Below are positions 56,225 through 64,000 of a stretch of 64,000 nt of DNA, in pieces; the first letter of the stretch is position 1, and every line of letters begins with the position of its first letter. The translations under genes were made by a program, and so were the position numbers. Where the stretch lies: NCBI RefSeq assembly GCF_003464085.1, contig NZ_QSDR01000010.1, positions 62,001-126,000 of the forward strand, read 5' to 3'. The notes beneath the pieces were generated by a model. The model ran no database searches. It was not told the DNA's origin and was given only the letters and a program-made list of their open reading frames with translations. The stretch comes from Clostridium sp. AM58-1XD (GTDB taxonomy: Bacteria; Bacillota; Clostridia; Lachnospirales; Lachnospiraceae).

Positions 56225-56707
56225 TCATTCATCTGTCATCACAAATGACCGGCTGTCTCTGGCTCTCATCGTTGCCAGTATGCCGTCCAGGTGATCGTAC
56301 TCATGCTGAAGCAGCTCTGCCAGATCTCCTTCCAGCTCCATGCTGTATTCCTTCCAATCCAGGTCTCTGTAATGAATACGGCATCGCCCGTACCGTTCTA
56401 CCCATACGCGAAGGCCCGGGAAGGACATGCAGTCGTCCAGCACCTCCATTTTTTCCATATCCGGGAATTCCAGCACAGGATTGATAAACAGCACAGGTTG
56501 TCCCGTATTCATATAAAGTACACGTTTTCTTACGCCGATCTGAGGAGCGGCTATCGCCCTTCCGGCGTGATGAACACGCCGATATTCCATCATCGTATCG
56601 TGAAGGTCCTGCTGAAGGACCTTCATCTGCTCCGTTTCTTCCTGTTTTACTTCTTTACTGACTTCATACAGCCGGGGATCGCCCAGCAGGCATATTTTTT
56701 TAATCAT
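56225..56707 (-). CDS. def: Peptide deformylase
   Basis: A 160-residue metalloenzyme removing the formyl group from nascent N-termini. Motif 1 reads GRAIAAPQIGVRKRV, motif 2 reads DDCMSFPG (the metal-binding cysteine is kept; the usual EGCLS is changed), and motif 3 reads LQHEYDHLDG with the two metal histidines and the catalytic glutamate. The start at 56707 follows GGGGAGATCC. It is a stand-alone gene between two exporter loci, without fmt next to it. Length is normal for a short deformylase; it may be an accessory copy. Confidence 0.9.
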   Translation of the reverse strand: MIKKICLLGDPRLYEVSKEVKQEETEQMKVLQQDLHDTMMEYRRVHHAGRAIAAPQIGVRKRVLYMNTGQPVLFINPVLEFPDMEKMEVLDDCMSFPGLRVWVERYGRCRIHYRDLDWKEYSMELEGDLAELLQHEYDHLDGILATMRARDSRSFVMTDE

Positions 56708-56786
56708 ATGGATCTCCCCTTTATCTTCTGTCAAATTCATCTTCCGCCAAATTTATTATCAATCAAATGCCAAGTGTACCGAATGC

Positions 56787-57998
56787 TTATTCGTACCGCA
56801 GTGCATCGATCGGGTCCGCCTTAGCCGCCTTGGAAGCCGGATACAGTCCAAAAAAGATTCCGACCACAGCAGAAAATGTCACTGCTACGATAATAACACT
56901 TGGTTTGATTACGACCGCCATGCCGAGGACAGCTCCTCCTGCAGATACAAGTCCGACTCCGATCAATATTCCAATGATACCGCCGCAGGCGGAAAGAATC
57001 GCCGACTCCGTCAAAAACTGGATCAGTACATCCCGCGTTCTTGCCCCAAGAGCCTTTCTGATACCAATTTCTCTCGTTCTCTCCGTAACAGACACAAGCA
57101 TAATATTCATAATTCCAATGCCTCCAACCAGAAGAGAAATCGCTGCAATACCGCCTACCGCAATGGAAAGGCCTCCCATCATCGTATCGACACTGGTCAT
57201 TTCTTCCATGGCCGTATACATATACATGTCTTCCGGTTCTCTCCCATGCATTTTGGCCACGTATGCTTTAAACTGGGTGAAAAATTCATCCAGATTCACA
57301 TCGTCCTCTGCATATACATGAAGGTTGTAAAAGTAATCGTTCGGCCATGTAAGAATGGTATATGGAATAAATGCAGCGCCCTTATCTGAGGTTTTTCCCA
57401 TCATCAGCGCCTGAAATGCATTGAGGTTTTTTCTGTAGACACCTACAACGGTATAGTCTTCTGTAGAACCGTAAATCGTGGTGCGGAAGGTCTTTCCCAC
57501 TGCATTTTCTACACCGAACAGCATCATAGCACTGTCCGTGTCCATCACCACATTTTTTTTCCGTCCTAAAATATCACCTTCATTCAAATATCGTCCGTAT
57601 ACAATATTAACAGGCTGCACATTCTGATAGTCGTAATCAATTCCCTGAAAATCAAAACTTACCTTTGTACGCTTATATGAGGCCTCGTTACTTGTAAATG
57701 CATTGCTGTCAATATATGCGATCTCATCGGAAAAAGCCTGTCTTGCCCGCTCCATCTCATCCAATGTAAAATAGTCGCTCTGCCTCACGTCGTCCACCCA
57801 GTATCCGATGGAAATATACGCCTGTGTAATTCCCACATCCTTATATAGATCTGCAAACAGGCTTCTCATCGTGTCGCCGATGGATACGATGGAAATTACG
57901 GAACCTATACCTATGATGATTCCAAGCATGGTAAGAACAGACCGCATTTTATTGGCCCGGATCGCCGCAAAAGCCATCATCATATTTTCAATCAGCAT
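56787..57998 (-). CDS. MacB-type ABC exporter permease (second cassette)
   Basis: A 403-residue FtsX/MacB-fold permease, clearly paralogous to the one at 37497-38675. It has an N-terminal helix (LTMLGIIIGIGSVISIVSIG), an extracytoplasmic domain, and three C-terminal helices with NIMLVSVTERTREIGIRKALGART, ending SKAAKADPIDALRYE. The start at 57998 follows AGGAGGAG and overlaps the ATPase stop. The operon order is MFP-ATPase-permease. The substrate is unknown. Confidence 0.93.
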   Translation of the reverse strand: MLIENMMMAFAAIRANKMRSVLTMLGIIIGIGSVISIVSIGDTMRSLFADLYKDVGITQAYISIGYWVDDVRQSDYFTLDEMERARQAFSDEIAYIDSNAFTSNEASYKRTKVSFDFQGIDYDYQNVQPVNIVYGRYLNEGDILGRKKNVVMDTDSAMMLFGVENAVGKTFRTTIYGSTEDYTVVGVYRKNLNAFQALMMGKTSDKGAAFIPYTILTWPNDYFYNLHVYAEDDVNLDEFFTQFKAYVAKMHGREPEDMYMYTAMEEMTSVDTMMGGLSIAVGGIAAISLLVGGIGIMNIMLVSVTERTREIGIRKALGARTRDVLIQFLTESAILSACGGIIGILIGVGLVSAGGAVLGMAVVIKPSVIIVAVTFSAVVGIFFGLYPASKAAKADPIDALRYE

Positions 57999-58779
57999 GG
58001 TCTGTCTCCTCCTTAGGCTGGTGATCATTCATTTTATCGCTCAAAATTTTTCCGTCTCCAAAGCGGATGATCCTGTCGGCGAAGGCAGCGATATCTTCTT
58101 CATGCGTTACCACTACGACCGTCGCCCCTTCTCTGTGAAGCTGTTCAAATAGCTCCATAATTTCAATTGAAGAAGCAGTATCCAGGTTTCCTGTAGGCTC
58201 ATCTGCCAGTATCAGCGGCGGTTCATTCGCCAGAGCCCTGGCAATGGCAACTCTCTGGCGCTGGCCTCCGGACAGCTCATTTGGCATATGATCTTTTCTC
58301 TCCCCCAGTCCGACGCGTTCCAGAAGTTCCTGGGCTCTTTCGATTCTCTTTGACTTATTTAAGCGGGCATATGTCATTGGAAGTTCTACATTTTTTAACG
58401 CAGAGGTTCTGGATATCAGATTAAAGGACTGAAACACAAATCCGATCTTTTTATTTCTTATTTCCGATAGCTGGTCCGGCGTCAAATTTGCCGTATCCTG
58501 TCCGTCCAGGTAGTAATGGCCCATCGTCGGCCGGTCCAGACAGCCCAGAATATTCATCAAAGTCGATTTTCCGGAACCGGAATGTCCCATAATCGCCACA
58601 AATTCGCCTCGTTCTATCGTAAGGTTTATTTTCTTTAATCCTAGAACGCGAATAGCTCCCGTATCATAAACCTTGACTAGATTTTCCAGCTGAAGGAGCG
58701 GACCGTCCCATACAGGATTTTCGCTTTTCTTCTTCCTTCCAAATGCCAGACGGCCTTTCATATCCTTAATTTTTATCAT
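57988..58779 (-). CDS. MacB-type ABC exporter ATPase (second cassette)
   Basis: A 263-residue ATPase with an N-terminal extension of about 30 residues ([14 protein letters not shown]). Walker A is GHSGSGKST, the Q-loop [10 protein letters not shown], the signature [15 protein letters not shown], Walker [13 protein letters not shown] and the H-loop [15 protein letters not shown] precedes the start. It lies eight bases after the membrane fusion protein gene, in one operon. Confidence 0.94.
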   Translation of the reverse strand: MIKIKDMKGRLAFGRKKKSENPVWDGPLLQLENLVKVYDTGAIRVLGLKKINLTIERGEFVAIMGHSGSGKSTLMNILGCLDRPTMGHYYLDGQDTANLTPDQLSEIRNKKIGFVFQSFNLISRTSALKNVELPMTYARLNKSKRIERAQELLERVGLGERKDHMPNELSGGQRQRVAIARALANEPPLILADEPTGNLDTASSIEIMELFEQLHREGATVVVVTHEEDIAAFADRIIRFGDGKILSDKMNDHQPKEETDHAD

Positions 58780-58787
58780 ACGGCCTC

Positions 58788-60167
58788 CTACTTCTGCGGA
58801 AGAATTGTCACTGCCATTCCATCCGTGATCTGAGGACCTGCATTGGTGATCACCTGCATTCCCTCGGTCAGTTCAGCACCCTCAGCCGGAATTACTTCTA
58901 CGTTGACGTCCCCGTCCACTCCTAAGGTGACCGGTATCAGTCTCGCATTCCCGTTCTCAACCACGCCTATGCTGGCAGTTGTCCCGTCGTCGATCAGAGC
59001 TGTTACCGGCACGACAAAGGCATCCTGGGATTCACGGATCAGAATTTCCGCCTTTGCCGTAATTCCTGCAATCAGCTTTATGTCTTTCCCATCGATTCTG
59101 ATTGTAATTGGAATTACCCGCTCTGTTGATCCTCCGCCTTTTTCTTCTCCTGTCGGGGATATCTTGATTACTTCTCCTTCTACGGTTTTACCATTTAAAA
59201 TATCCGCACTGATCACGGCTTTCTGACCTACCTGTACCTTTCCGATCGAGTATTCGCTGACCTTAATTTCCATCTCCAGCTGATCCAGATTCTCGATACT
59301 GAAAATAGGTTTGTCATCTTCTACTTTATCGGCAAACTGTCCGACCTTTGAGTTGACCCTGACTACCGTTCCGTCTATAGTGCTTTTAATTTCTGCATTT
59401 TCCAGCTCTTCCTTCTTCTTTTCCAGTTCATAAGCCGCATTTTCAATCTGAAGTTCGTAGGACGGGTCGGCAGCGCCGCGGCCGTTTACGACCGTATACC
59501 CTTCCATCAGACGCTTTGCATCCTTTAATGCATTCGCAGCCTGTTCCATTTCCACCTGAGTGATTCCTCCGCTGGCAAATAGCATGCTGCTTCTGTTATA
59601 ATCCGCCTGCGCTTTCTGAAAGTCCTGTACTGCCTTTTCATAGCCCAAGGCTTCGCTTTTATCTTTTTCCCGTTTATTAACAACGGCCAGGTCATATGCA
59701 TTCTGTGCAATCTCCACTTCACGTTTCAGATCGGTGTTGTCAACTACTGCCAGAATATCTCCCTTTTTCACCGTATCTCCCTCTTTTACATTCATAGCCG
59801 TAATCTCAGCATGAATATTCGAAACGACATCGACGCTGTCTGTTCCCGAAACAGGACCGTTGACTGTCAGCTTCTCCTGGATCGGCTGCCTGGCCAGATC
59901 CATAACGGTAACTACAGGACCTGTGTCTTTTTTACTCTGCCCACCGCATTTTGACAGCAAAAACAGAGCACATGCAAGGATAATCAAGATTGTGACTACT
60001 TTTCGCCTGCGGCTGAAGCCTTTCCATTTTTCTCTAAAAGGAGTTCCGGATCTCTTCTTTTTTCTCTTTTTCTTACCTCCGTCCTCCTCGTTATCACTTT
60101 CCATTATTTCCTGAATCTTCTCATCAATCTTTTCAGATTCAGTCTTTTCCAATCTCTCCTCGTTCAT
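58788..60167 (-). CDS. HlyD/MacA-type membrane fusion protein (second cassette)
   Basis: A 459-residue protein. A highly charged cytoplasmic N-terminus of about 50 residues precedes one transmembrane helix (VVTILIILACALFLLSKCGG). A biotinyl-lipoyl-like half (IHAEITAMNVKEGDTVKKGDILAVVD), a long coiled coil (about residues 165-260), the second half (IKSTIDGTVVRVNSKVGQF) and beta domains with MEIKVSEYSIGKVQVGQKAVI follow. The gene is intact, unlike the first cassette's adaptor. AGGAGG precedes the start. It is the first gene of the operon, under a promoter whose -10 abuts the YtrA-type operator. Confidence 0.93.
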   Translation of the reverse strand: MNEERLEKTESEKIDEKIQEIMESDNEEDGGKKKRKKKRSGTPFREKWKGFSRRRKVVTILIILACALFLLSKCGGQSKKDTGPVVTVMDLARQPIQEKLTVNGPVSGTDSVDVVSNIHAEITAMNVKEGDTVKKGDILAVVDNTDLKREVEIAQNAYDLAVVNKREKDKSEALGYEKAVQDFQKAQADYNRSSMLFASGGITQVEMEQAANALKDAKRLMEGYTVVNGRGAADPSYELQIENAAYELEKKKEELENAEIKSTIDGTVVRVNSKVGQFADKVEDDKPIFSIENLDQLEMEIKVSEYSIGKVQVGQKAVISADILNGKTVEGEVIKISPTGEEKGGGSTERVIPITIRIDGKDIKLIAGITAKAEILIRESQDAFVVPVTALIDDGTTASIGVVENGNARLIPVTLGVDGDVNVEVIPAEGAELTEGMQVITNAGPQITDGMAVTILPQK

Positions 60168-60190
60168 TCAATCCTCCTGCCGTTATAATG

Positions 60191-60211
60191 TGTATTATTT
60201 GGACTAATACA
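60191..60211. promoter_or_regulatory. Operator of the second MacAB-type operon
   Basis: TGTATTA, seven bases, TAATACA, directly adjoining the -10 box. It has the same length and placement as the site before the GntR gene. Confidence 0.75.
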
Positions 60212-60240
60212 GTTATATCACATATTCTCCCCAAATACAA
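60212..60240 (-). promoter_or_regulatory. Promoter of the second MacAB-type operon
   Basis: On the minus strand TTGTAT (60240-60235), a 17-base spacer and TATAAC (60217-60212). It is nearly identical to the promoter at 56170-56198. Confidence 0.75.
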
Positions 60241-60264
60241 GATATCTCCTGTGGCATATGTAAA

Positions 60265-60302
60265 ATGCAGGACGGTCTGCCTCATCGCAGCCAATCCTGC
60301 AT
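60265..60302 (-). terminator. Possible terminator upstream of the second MacAB-type operon
   Basis: ATGCAGGA and TCCTGCAT arms with a 22-base loop, followed on the minus strand by TTTTAC. It could end a short transcript from the small ORF at 60394-60474. Confidence 0.4.
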
Positions 60303-60393
60303 CTTTATGCAATTCCATCATTTTATTTCTTCATCTTGGCTCATTTCTGTCCGAATTCATTCCTGCTCACTTTTATCTGATTCTCTGCTGTTC

Positions 60394-60474
60394 TCATTCT
60401 CCACTGTTCTCACCGCCAGGTATACCTGTCAGATCGACATTGCGCTTTACCTTTACAGCATATGTATCTGCCAA
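60394..60474 (-). CDS. Possible small ORF (26 residues)
   Basis: The minus strand shows an extended -10 (TGATATAAT, 60515-60507 region), then AAGGGGGAAAGG, then a TTG start at 60474 reading LADTYAVKVKRNV and ending GIPGGENSGE with a stop at 60394. A hairpin at 60265-60302 would end the transcript. An adjoining frame also stays open as VRTVENENSRESDKSEQE. The arrangement of promoter, ribosome site, ORF and terminator is the only support, and the peptide matches nothing I know. The rest of 60303-60630 is pyrimidine-rich on the + strand with nothing else recognised. Confidence 0.3.
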   Translation of the reverse strand: MADTYAVKVKRNVDLTGIPGGENSGE

Positions 60475-60637
60475 TACCTTTCCCCCTTTGCTTATACAAT
60501 TGTCTTTATTATATCACTCTCCTCCTTTGTATTTCTTACTTTTTTCTTGCATTTTTCCGTTAATTTCCAAAATAACTTATTTTTCATCCACTTTCTGTTA
60601 AATTTTATGAACGATTTGTTAAATTTCATATACTGGG

Positions 60638-60666
60638 TTGACCTGACCAACGCAGTATATTATTAT
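60638..60666 (+). promoter_or_regulatory. Promoter of the bacteriohemerythrin gene
   Basis: TTGACC (60638-60643), a 17-base spacer and TATTAT (60661-60666), about 100 bases before the start. Confidence 0.7.
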
Positions 60667-60769
60667 TTATTACACAGGATGGAATTTACGATTCCGTATC
60701 CGCTTTTTATATGCTGCCATGCAGCTGATTACGTATGAATATATAAGACAAAAAAGGAGGACAATTATT

Positions 60770-61192
60770 ATGCGTGCAGTATTTGATGATTCCTTATTGA
60801 CGGGAAATAAAATGATTGATGCACAGCACAAAGAGCTGATCGATAAGATCAACAGCCTGCTGATAAGCTGTGAGAATAAAAATGACAAGCAGGGCGCTGT
60901 AAACATGCTGAATTACCTTGCTGACTATGTAGACTTCCACTTTGCTGAGGAGGAACAGCTACAGAAAGAAATGGAGTATCCGGGTATTCGCGAACACAAG
61001 ATAAAACACAGGGAACTCCGCCTTGTTGTGGAAGACCTTCATGCCATGCTGGAGGAAGAAGAAGGTCCTTCTGAGCGCTTTGTGGAACAGGTTCAAAAGA
61101 ATGTCGTCGATTGGCTTTACTACCATATCAAAACCTTTGACCGTTCTGTTGCCGAATATAAATTCTTGAAAGATAATACAGAAAGGATCTGA
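60770..61192 (+). CDS. Bacteriohemerythrin
   Basis: A 140-residue four-helix-bundle di-iron oxygen-binding protein. Iron ligands fit the family pattern: IDAQHKELIDKIN (His), YVDFHFAEEEQLQKE (His and Glu), HKIKHREL (His, His) and LYYHIKTFD (His and Asp). The start at 60770 follows AAAGGAGG; the longer frame to 60719 has none. In anaerobes such proteins are thought to bind or sense oxygen or store iron; the role here is inferred. A good sigma-A promoter precedes it. NUDIX follows 30 bases later on the same strand. Confidence 0.93.
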   Translation: MRAVFDDSLLTGNKMIDAQHKELIDKINSLLISCENKNDKQGAVNMLNYLADYVDFHFAEEEQLQKEMEYPGIREHKIKHRELRLVVEDLHAMLEEEEGPSERFVEQVQKNVVDWLYYHIKTFDRSVAEYKFLKDNTERI

Positions 61193-61222
61193 CCCGGGAA
61201 CTGGGCCGCCGGCAGGAAATTC

Positions 61223-61828
61223 ATGATATCTGATTCATATGTTTTTATAAACAGAGAGGAATTTCGTTTTTCTTCCGTTATAATACCGATCATAGAGACC
61301 GATCATATTCAACAGATTCTTTTTGAAGTGCGTGAAAGCCATCTCCCTCAGCCTGGAGAAATCTGCTTTCCCGGAGGACGCATAGAAGCCGGTGAGTCCC
61401 CCAGGAAAGCGGCTGTTCGAGAGACCATGGAGGAACTTATGATCCGGAGGGAACAGATCAACGACATTTGTCCTCTCGGGCTTTTGTATACTCCCTCTGG
61501 TATGGTCATTCATGCCTTCACGGCAACGCTTTCCAATTACGAATGGACATTTTCAAAAAACGAGGTGGCGGAAGTATTCTCCGTTCCTCTCGATTTTCTG
61601 ATTCATACAGTCCCGGAAGTCTATTCTGCAGATATCACTGTACGGCCGGATCCGGATTTCCCATTTGATCGCATTCCAGGAGGGAATGAATATTCCTGGC
61701 GGACGGGCAAGTATCCGATCTACTTTTATCAGTATAAAAACAGGACAATATGGGGGATGACAGCGAAAATATTAAGAGAATACATGATACGGCGAAAAGA
61801 CAGCGAACCGCATTCTAAATATAGCTGA
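61223..61828 (+). CDS. NUDIX hydrolase, CoA-pyrophosphatase-like
   Basis: A 201-residue protein. The NUDIX box is complete: GGRIEAGESPRKAAVRETMEELMI, with the catalytic glutamates in RETMEEL. The preceding LPQPGEICFPGG and the following ICPLGLLYTPSGMVIHAF recall the CoA diphosphatase (NudL/YeaB) subgroup, which cleaves CoA to phosphopantetheine and 3',5'-ADP. The extra C-terminal part (GNEYSWRTGKYPIYFYQYKNRTIWGMTAKIL) also fits. Substrate assignment is by resemblance. A modest GCAGGAAA ribosome site precedes the start. It is probably co-transcribed with bacteriohemerythrin. Confidence 0.88.
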   Translation: MISDSYVFINREEFRFSSVIIPIIETDHIQQILFEVRESHLPQPGEICFPGGRIEAGESPRKAAVRETMEELMIRREQINDICPLGLLYTPSGMVIHAFTATLSNYEWTFSKNEVAEVFSVPLDFLIHTVPEVYSADITVRPDPDFPFDRIPGGNEYSWRTGKYPIYFYQYKNRTIWGMTAKILREYMIRRKDSEPHSKYS

Positions 61829-61881
61829 ACGAAGACGAGGTGCTGCGATTTTTTCCATTCTGCAGCACCTCGTCTTCGTTC
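61827..61881. terminator. Perfect 20-bp hairpin, bidirectional terminator
   Basis: Arms GAACGAAGACGAGGTGCTGC (61827-61846) and its exact complement (61862-61881) with a 15-base loop, starting inside the NUDIX stop codon and lying before the converging GTPase gene stop. Confidence 0.8.
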
Positions 61882-61899
61882 TTCGTTCTCTTATTTTTC

Positions 61900-64000
61900 T
61901 TATTTCTGCCTTTTCTTATTTCTGCCTTCTGTTTCTGTATGGTGTTCTTCTTTCAATGCCTCGACAATATTTTTGTCTGCATGCCTGAGCAGATAATTGC
62001 GTCCCGGTTTTGGAAGCCTTTCCCGTTCCTCTGCAAGCTGTCCGTTAATCCGCTCAATCTCTTCTTTAAGATCCGTTGCCGAAAGCAGCATACAGCCCTG
62101 TCCCCGTATAATCAACTGTTCCAATCCGTCTGATGTTGCCACAGTTACGTGATATTTCTTTCCCATTTCATGCGCCAGCTTTTCAATATACTGGTCCGCC
62201 GTCTCTGCTTCTTTCGTGTATACAACATGGATATTGTGATAGTCCAGTGCCTCTCCAGTATTTCCGGTTACCTTATAGGCATCGAAAACAACGATGAGCG
62301 TGCATTTTTTATACCCCTGGTAGTTGCAGAGAATATCCATCAATTTATGCCTTGCCCCATCAATGGTTGCCTTCGCCAGTTCCCGCAGCTCTTCCCATGC
62401 AAAAATAATGTTATAGCCGTCTACAAGGAGATACTCTTCCACTTTTTCCTGCGGTCCTGCACTTCTCTGTGCTCCGTAAGTAACAGTCCTTGGACCGTTC
62501 TGCGATGTCGTTTTCCGCTTGCTCTCCCCGTAAGTGCGGATAAAAATCTCCTCCAGTTCTTTATCATCAATCCCTGATGAGGCATACGCAGGAGGCAGCG
62601 CTGCCGCGGGCCTATTTTCCAATACGTTTATTTCACGTTCAAGGTATGTTCCCGCCTCTGAATTCACAGTCTTTTTCTGATCCAAAAGACAGCCTATATG
62701 CATGTGATTTTTCACTTCATTCCATGGAACGAGATAGCCGGCGCCATGAGAACAGAATACTGAGCCGGTCGGATAATCCAAGTCCGTTTCCGGATCATAT
62801 CCGATAGACTCAATCACCTCCTGTTCATTATGGCACGGTTCATATCCTTCCACCGAACAGGTAAAGCGGCCTCTTCCCTTCGTATAAGAGACTATCTCTT
62901 TCTGATAATCACGCATGTTGATTACAGGCGCGCTTCCTTCCAGCACCGTCATTTCCCCCTCCGGCTGCGGCGGGTCAAACCGTCCCTGCATCCGTTCAAT
63001 ATCTGCCATAGCTCGTCCAACAGATTCTGAAGGAATTTCCAAGCGAAATTTATAATACGGTTCCAACAGCCGACAGGACGTTCCATAAGTCCCTGGCGGA
63101 CAGCCCGGTACGTAGCCTGGCGGAAGTCTCCGCCCTCCGTATGTTTGATATGGGCTCTCCCGGAAACCAGAGTTATCTTCATATCTGTAATTTCGGCTCC
63201 TGTTAAAACTCCCTTATGACGCCGCTCCTCCAAATGGGTCAGAACAAGGCGCTGCCAGTTTCGATCCAGCATATCTTCACTGCAGCGCGCTTCAAACTGC
63301 AGTCCGCTTCCCTGCTCTCCCGGTTCCAGAAGAAGATGTACCTCAGCATAATGACGCAGTGGTTCAAAGTGGCCGACTCCCTCTACCGGTTCCAGAATCG
63401 TTTCTTTATACACGATATTTCCAGTTCCAAACTCTACGGATACCCCAAACCGCTCCTGGACCAGACTTTTCAAAATTTCTATCTGAACTTCACCCATTAC
63501 CTGAGCCTGTATCTCTCCGAGAGTCTCATTCCAGACGATATGCAGCTGCGGTTCTTCTTCCTCCAACTGCCTTAAATTTTTCAACATGACCGAAACATCA
63601 TATCCCGCAGGCAGGATCACCTGATACGTCAAAACAGGCTCGAGAACAGGTAACTCCGATTCCTCTTCCATTCCGATTCCCTGCCCTGCACAGGTAGTAA
63701 GAGGCCCAGTTACTGCACAGACGGTTCCTGCCTCCGCTTCGCTGACCGCCTCAAATTTGGCTCCGGAATAAATCCTGATCTGGTTTACCTTTTCTTCCTC
63801 ACGGCCCGCCAGCATATCTCTCACTCTCAACGTTCCGCCAGTGATCTTTAAATGAGTCATGCGGCTGCCCTGTTCATCTCTGGAAATTTTAAATACCTTT
63901 GCGCCAAAACGATTCGAATAATCCGGGCATTCCGTGTAGTTCTCCATTCCTGCCAGAAATCCCTCCACTCCCTGGAGCTTCAATGCCGAACCAAAGTAGC
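61900..64000 (-). CDS. TetM-like ribosomal GTPase fused to a Rae1/YacP NYN endoribonuclease (partial, frameshifted)
   Basis: The 5' part lies beyond the right edge, so the GTPase domain proper is unseen. The visible N-terminal part matches TetM/EF-G domains II-V: YFGSALKLQGVEGFLAGM, FKISRDEQGSRMTHLKITGGTLRVRDML, LGEIQAQVMGEVQIEILKSLVQERFGV and LEPYYKFRLEIPSESVGRAMADI. The last about 170 residues are a NYN domain with Rae1/YacP landmarks: LLVDGYNIIFAWEELREL, TLIVVFDAYKV, TKEAETADQYIEKLAHE and VTVATSDGLEQ (acidic active-site residues). A basic tail ends the protein. The frame breaks near 63066: one frame runs VGCWNRIINFAW, the other continues LLEPYYKF; one missing base in GGC-TG-TTGG explains it. 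It may act at the ribosomal A site. Tetracycline resistance is not implied. Confidence 0.85.

Noticed and set aside
60265..60738. 157-codon + strand ORF before bacteriohemerythrin
   Set aside because: It is a pyrimidine-tract artefact rich in Phe/Leu/Ser, has no ribosome site and runs through the promoter of the next gene.
61900..64000. Acquired tetracycline resistance gene
   Set aside because: The protein is TetM-like only in part, carries a nuclease domain, and has no mobile-element context; a housekeeping or rescue role is more likely.
1..64000. tRNA, rRNA, CRISPR or prophage genes
   Set aside because: I looked for cloverleaf-like GTTCGANTC contexts, rRNA cores, regular repeats and phage genes and recognised none; a tRNAscan or Infernal run would settle it.

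Overview
The window reads as chromosome of a Gram-positive anaerobe of the class Clostridia, most likely a gut Lachnospiraceae. Supporting this are a Re-type citrate synthase, a DUF6449-type ABC permease, zinc-ribbon/DUF4234 membrane proteins, PAS-GGDEF proteins, strong AGGAGG ribosome sites and consensus TTGACA/TATAAT promoters. The species assignment is inference. No rRNA, tRNA, CRISPR array, phage or insertion sequence was recognised.

Layout: 0-4 kb, a large PAS/GGDEF signalling protein running off the left edge. 4-6.6 kb, a small XRE regulator, a TepA/ClpP-like protease and a DJ-1/PfpI protein. 6.8-16.4 kb, a minus-strand run of zinc-ribbon membrane proteins, ending upstream in an M14 carboxypeptidase. 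16.8-22.6 kb, a complete ribose operon (rbsR-K-D-A-C-B). 22.9-26.2 kb, isocitrate dehydrogenase, a GntR/FCD regulator and Re-citrate synthase. 26.4-30.8 kb, a hybrid histidine kinase and a tandem-HTH GntR protein. 30.8-35.4 kb, an SH3/NlpC hydrolase, aconitase and a cytidylate-kinase-like protein. 35.8-37.4 kb, a PsiE-like protein and a dipeptidase. 37.5-42.3 kb, a MacAB-type exporter and an SLH protein. 42.5-46.3 kb, a patatin-like lipase, cardiolipin synthase and O-acetylhomoserine sulfhydrylase. 46.5-52.4 kb, a DUF362 ferredoxin protein, an LTA-synthase-like protein, DUF368 and a TetR locus with two small proteins. 52.6-60.2 kb, a GntR-controlled ABC exporter, peptide deformylase and a second MacAB-type exporter. 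60.4-64 kb, a possible small ORF, bacteriohemerythrin, a NUDIX hydrolase and a TetM-like GTPase fused to a Rae1/YacP nuclease, cut by the right edge.

How the genes fit together: aconitase, isocitrate dehydrogenase and Re-citrate synthase give the oxidative branch of an incomplete TCA cycle to 2-oxoglutarate. Many other genes serve the envelope (NlpC/P60, M14, LTA synthase, DUF368, cardiolipin synthase, three ABC exporters). Several local regulators can be paired with operators by eye: RbsR, the GntR/FCD protein, a YtrA-like GntR with two matching promoter-operators, and TetR with two operators.

Two window-wide features stand out. First, about twelve genes are each broken by a single missing base while both flanking frames stay open, which looks technical rather than like gene decay. 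Second, all eight convergent gene junctions hold long palindromes. Four of these, plus one copy elsewhere, belong to one dispersed hairpin family whose outer stem changes sequence but keeps pairing.
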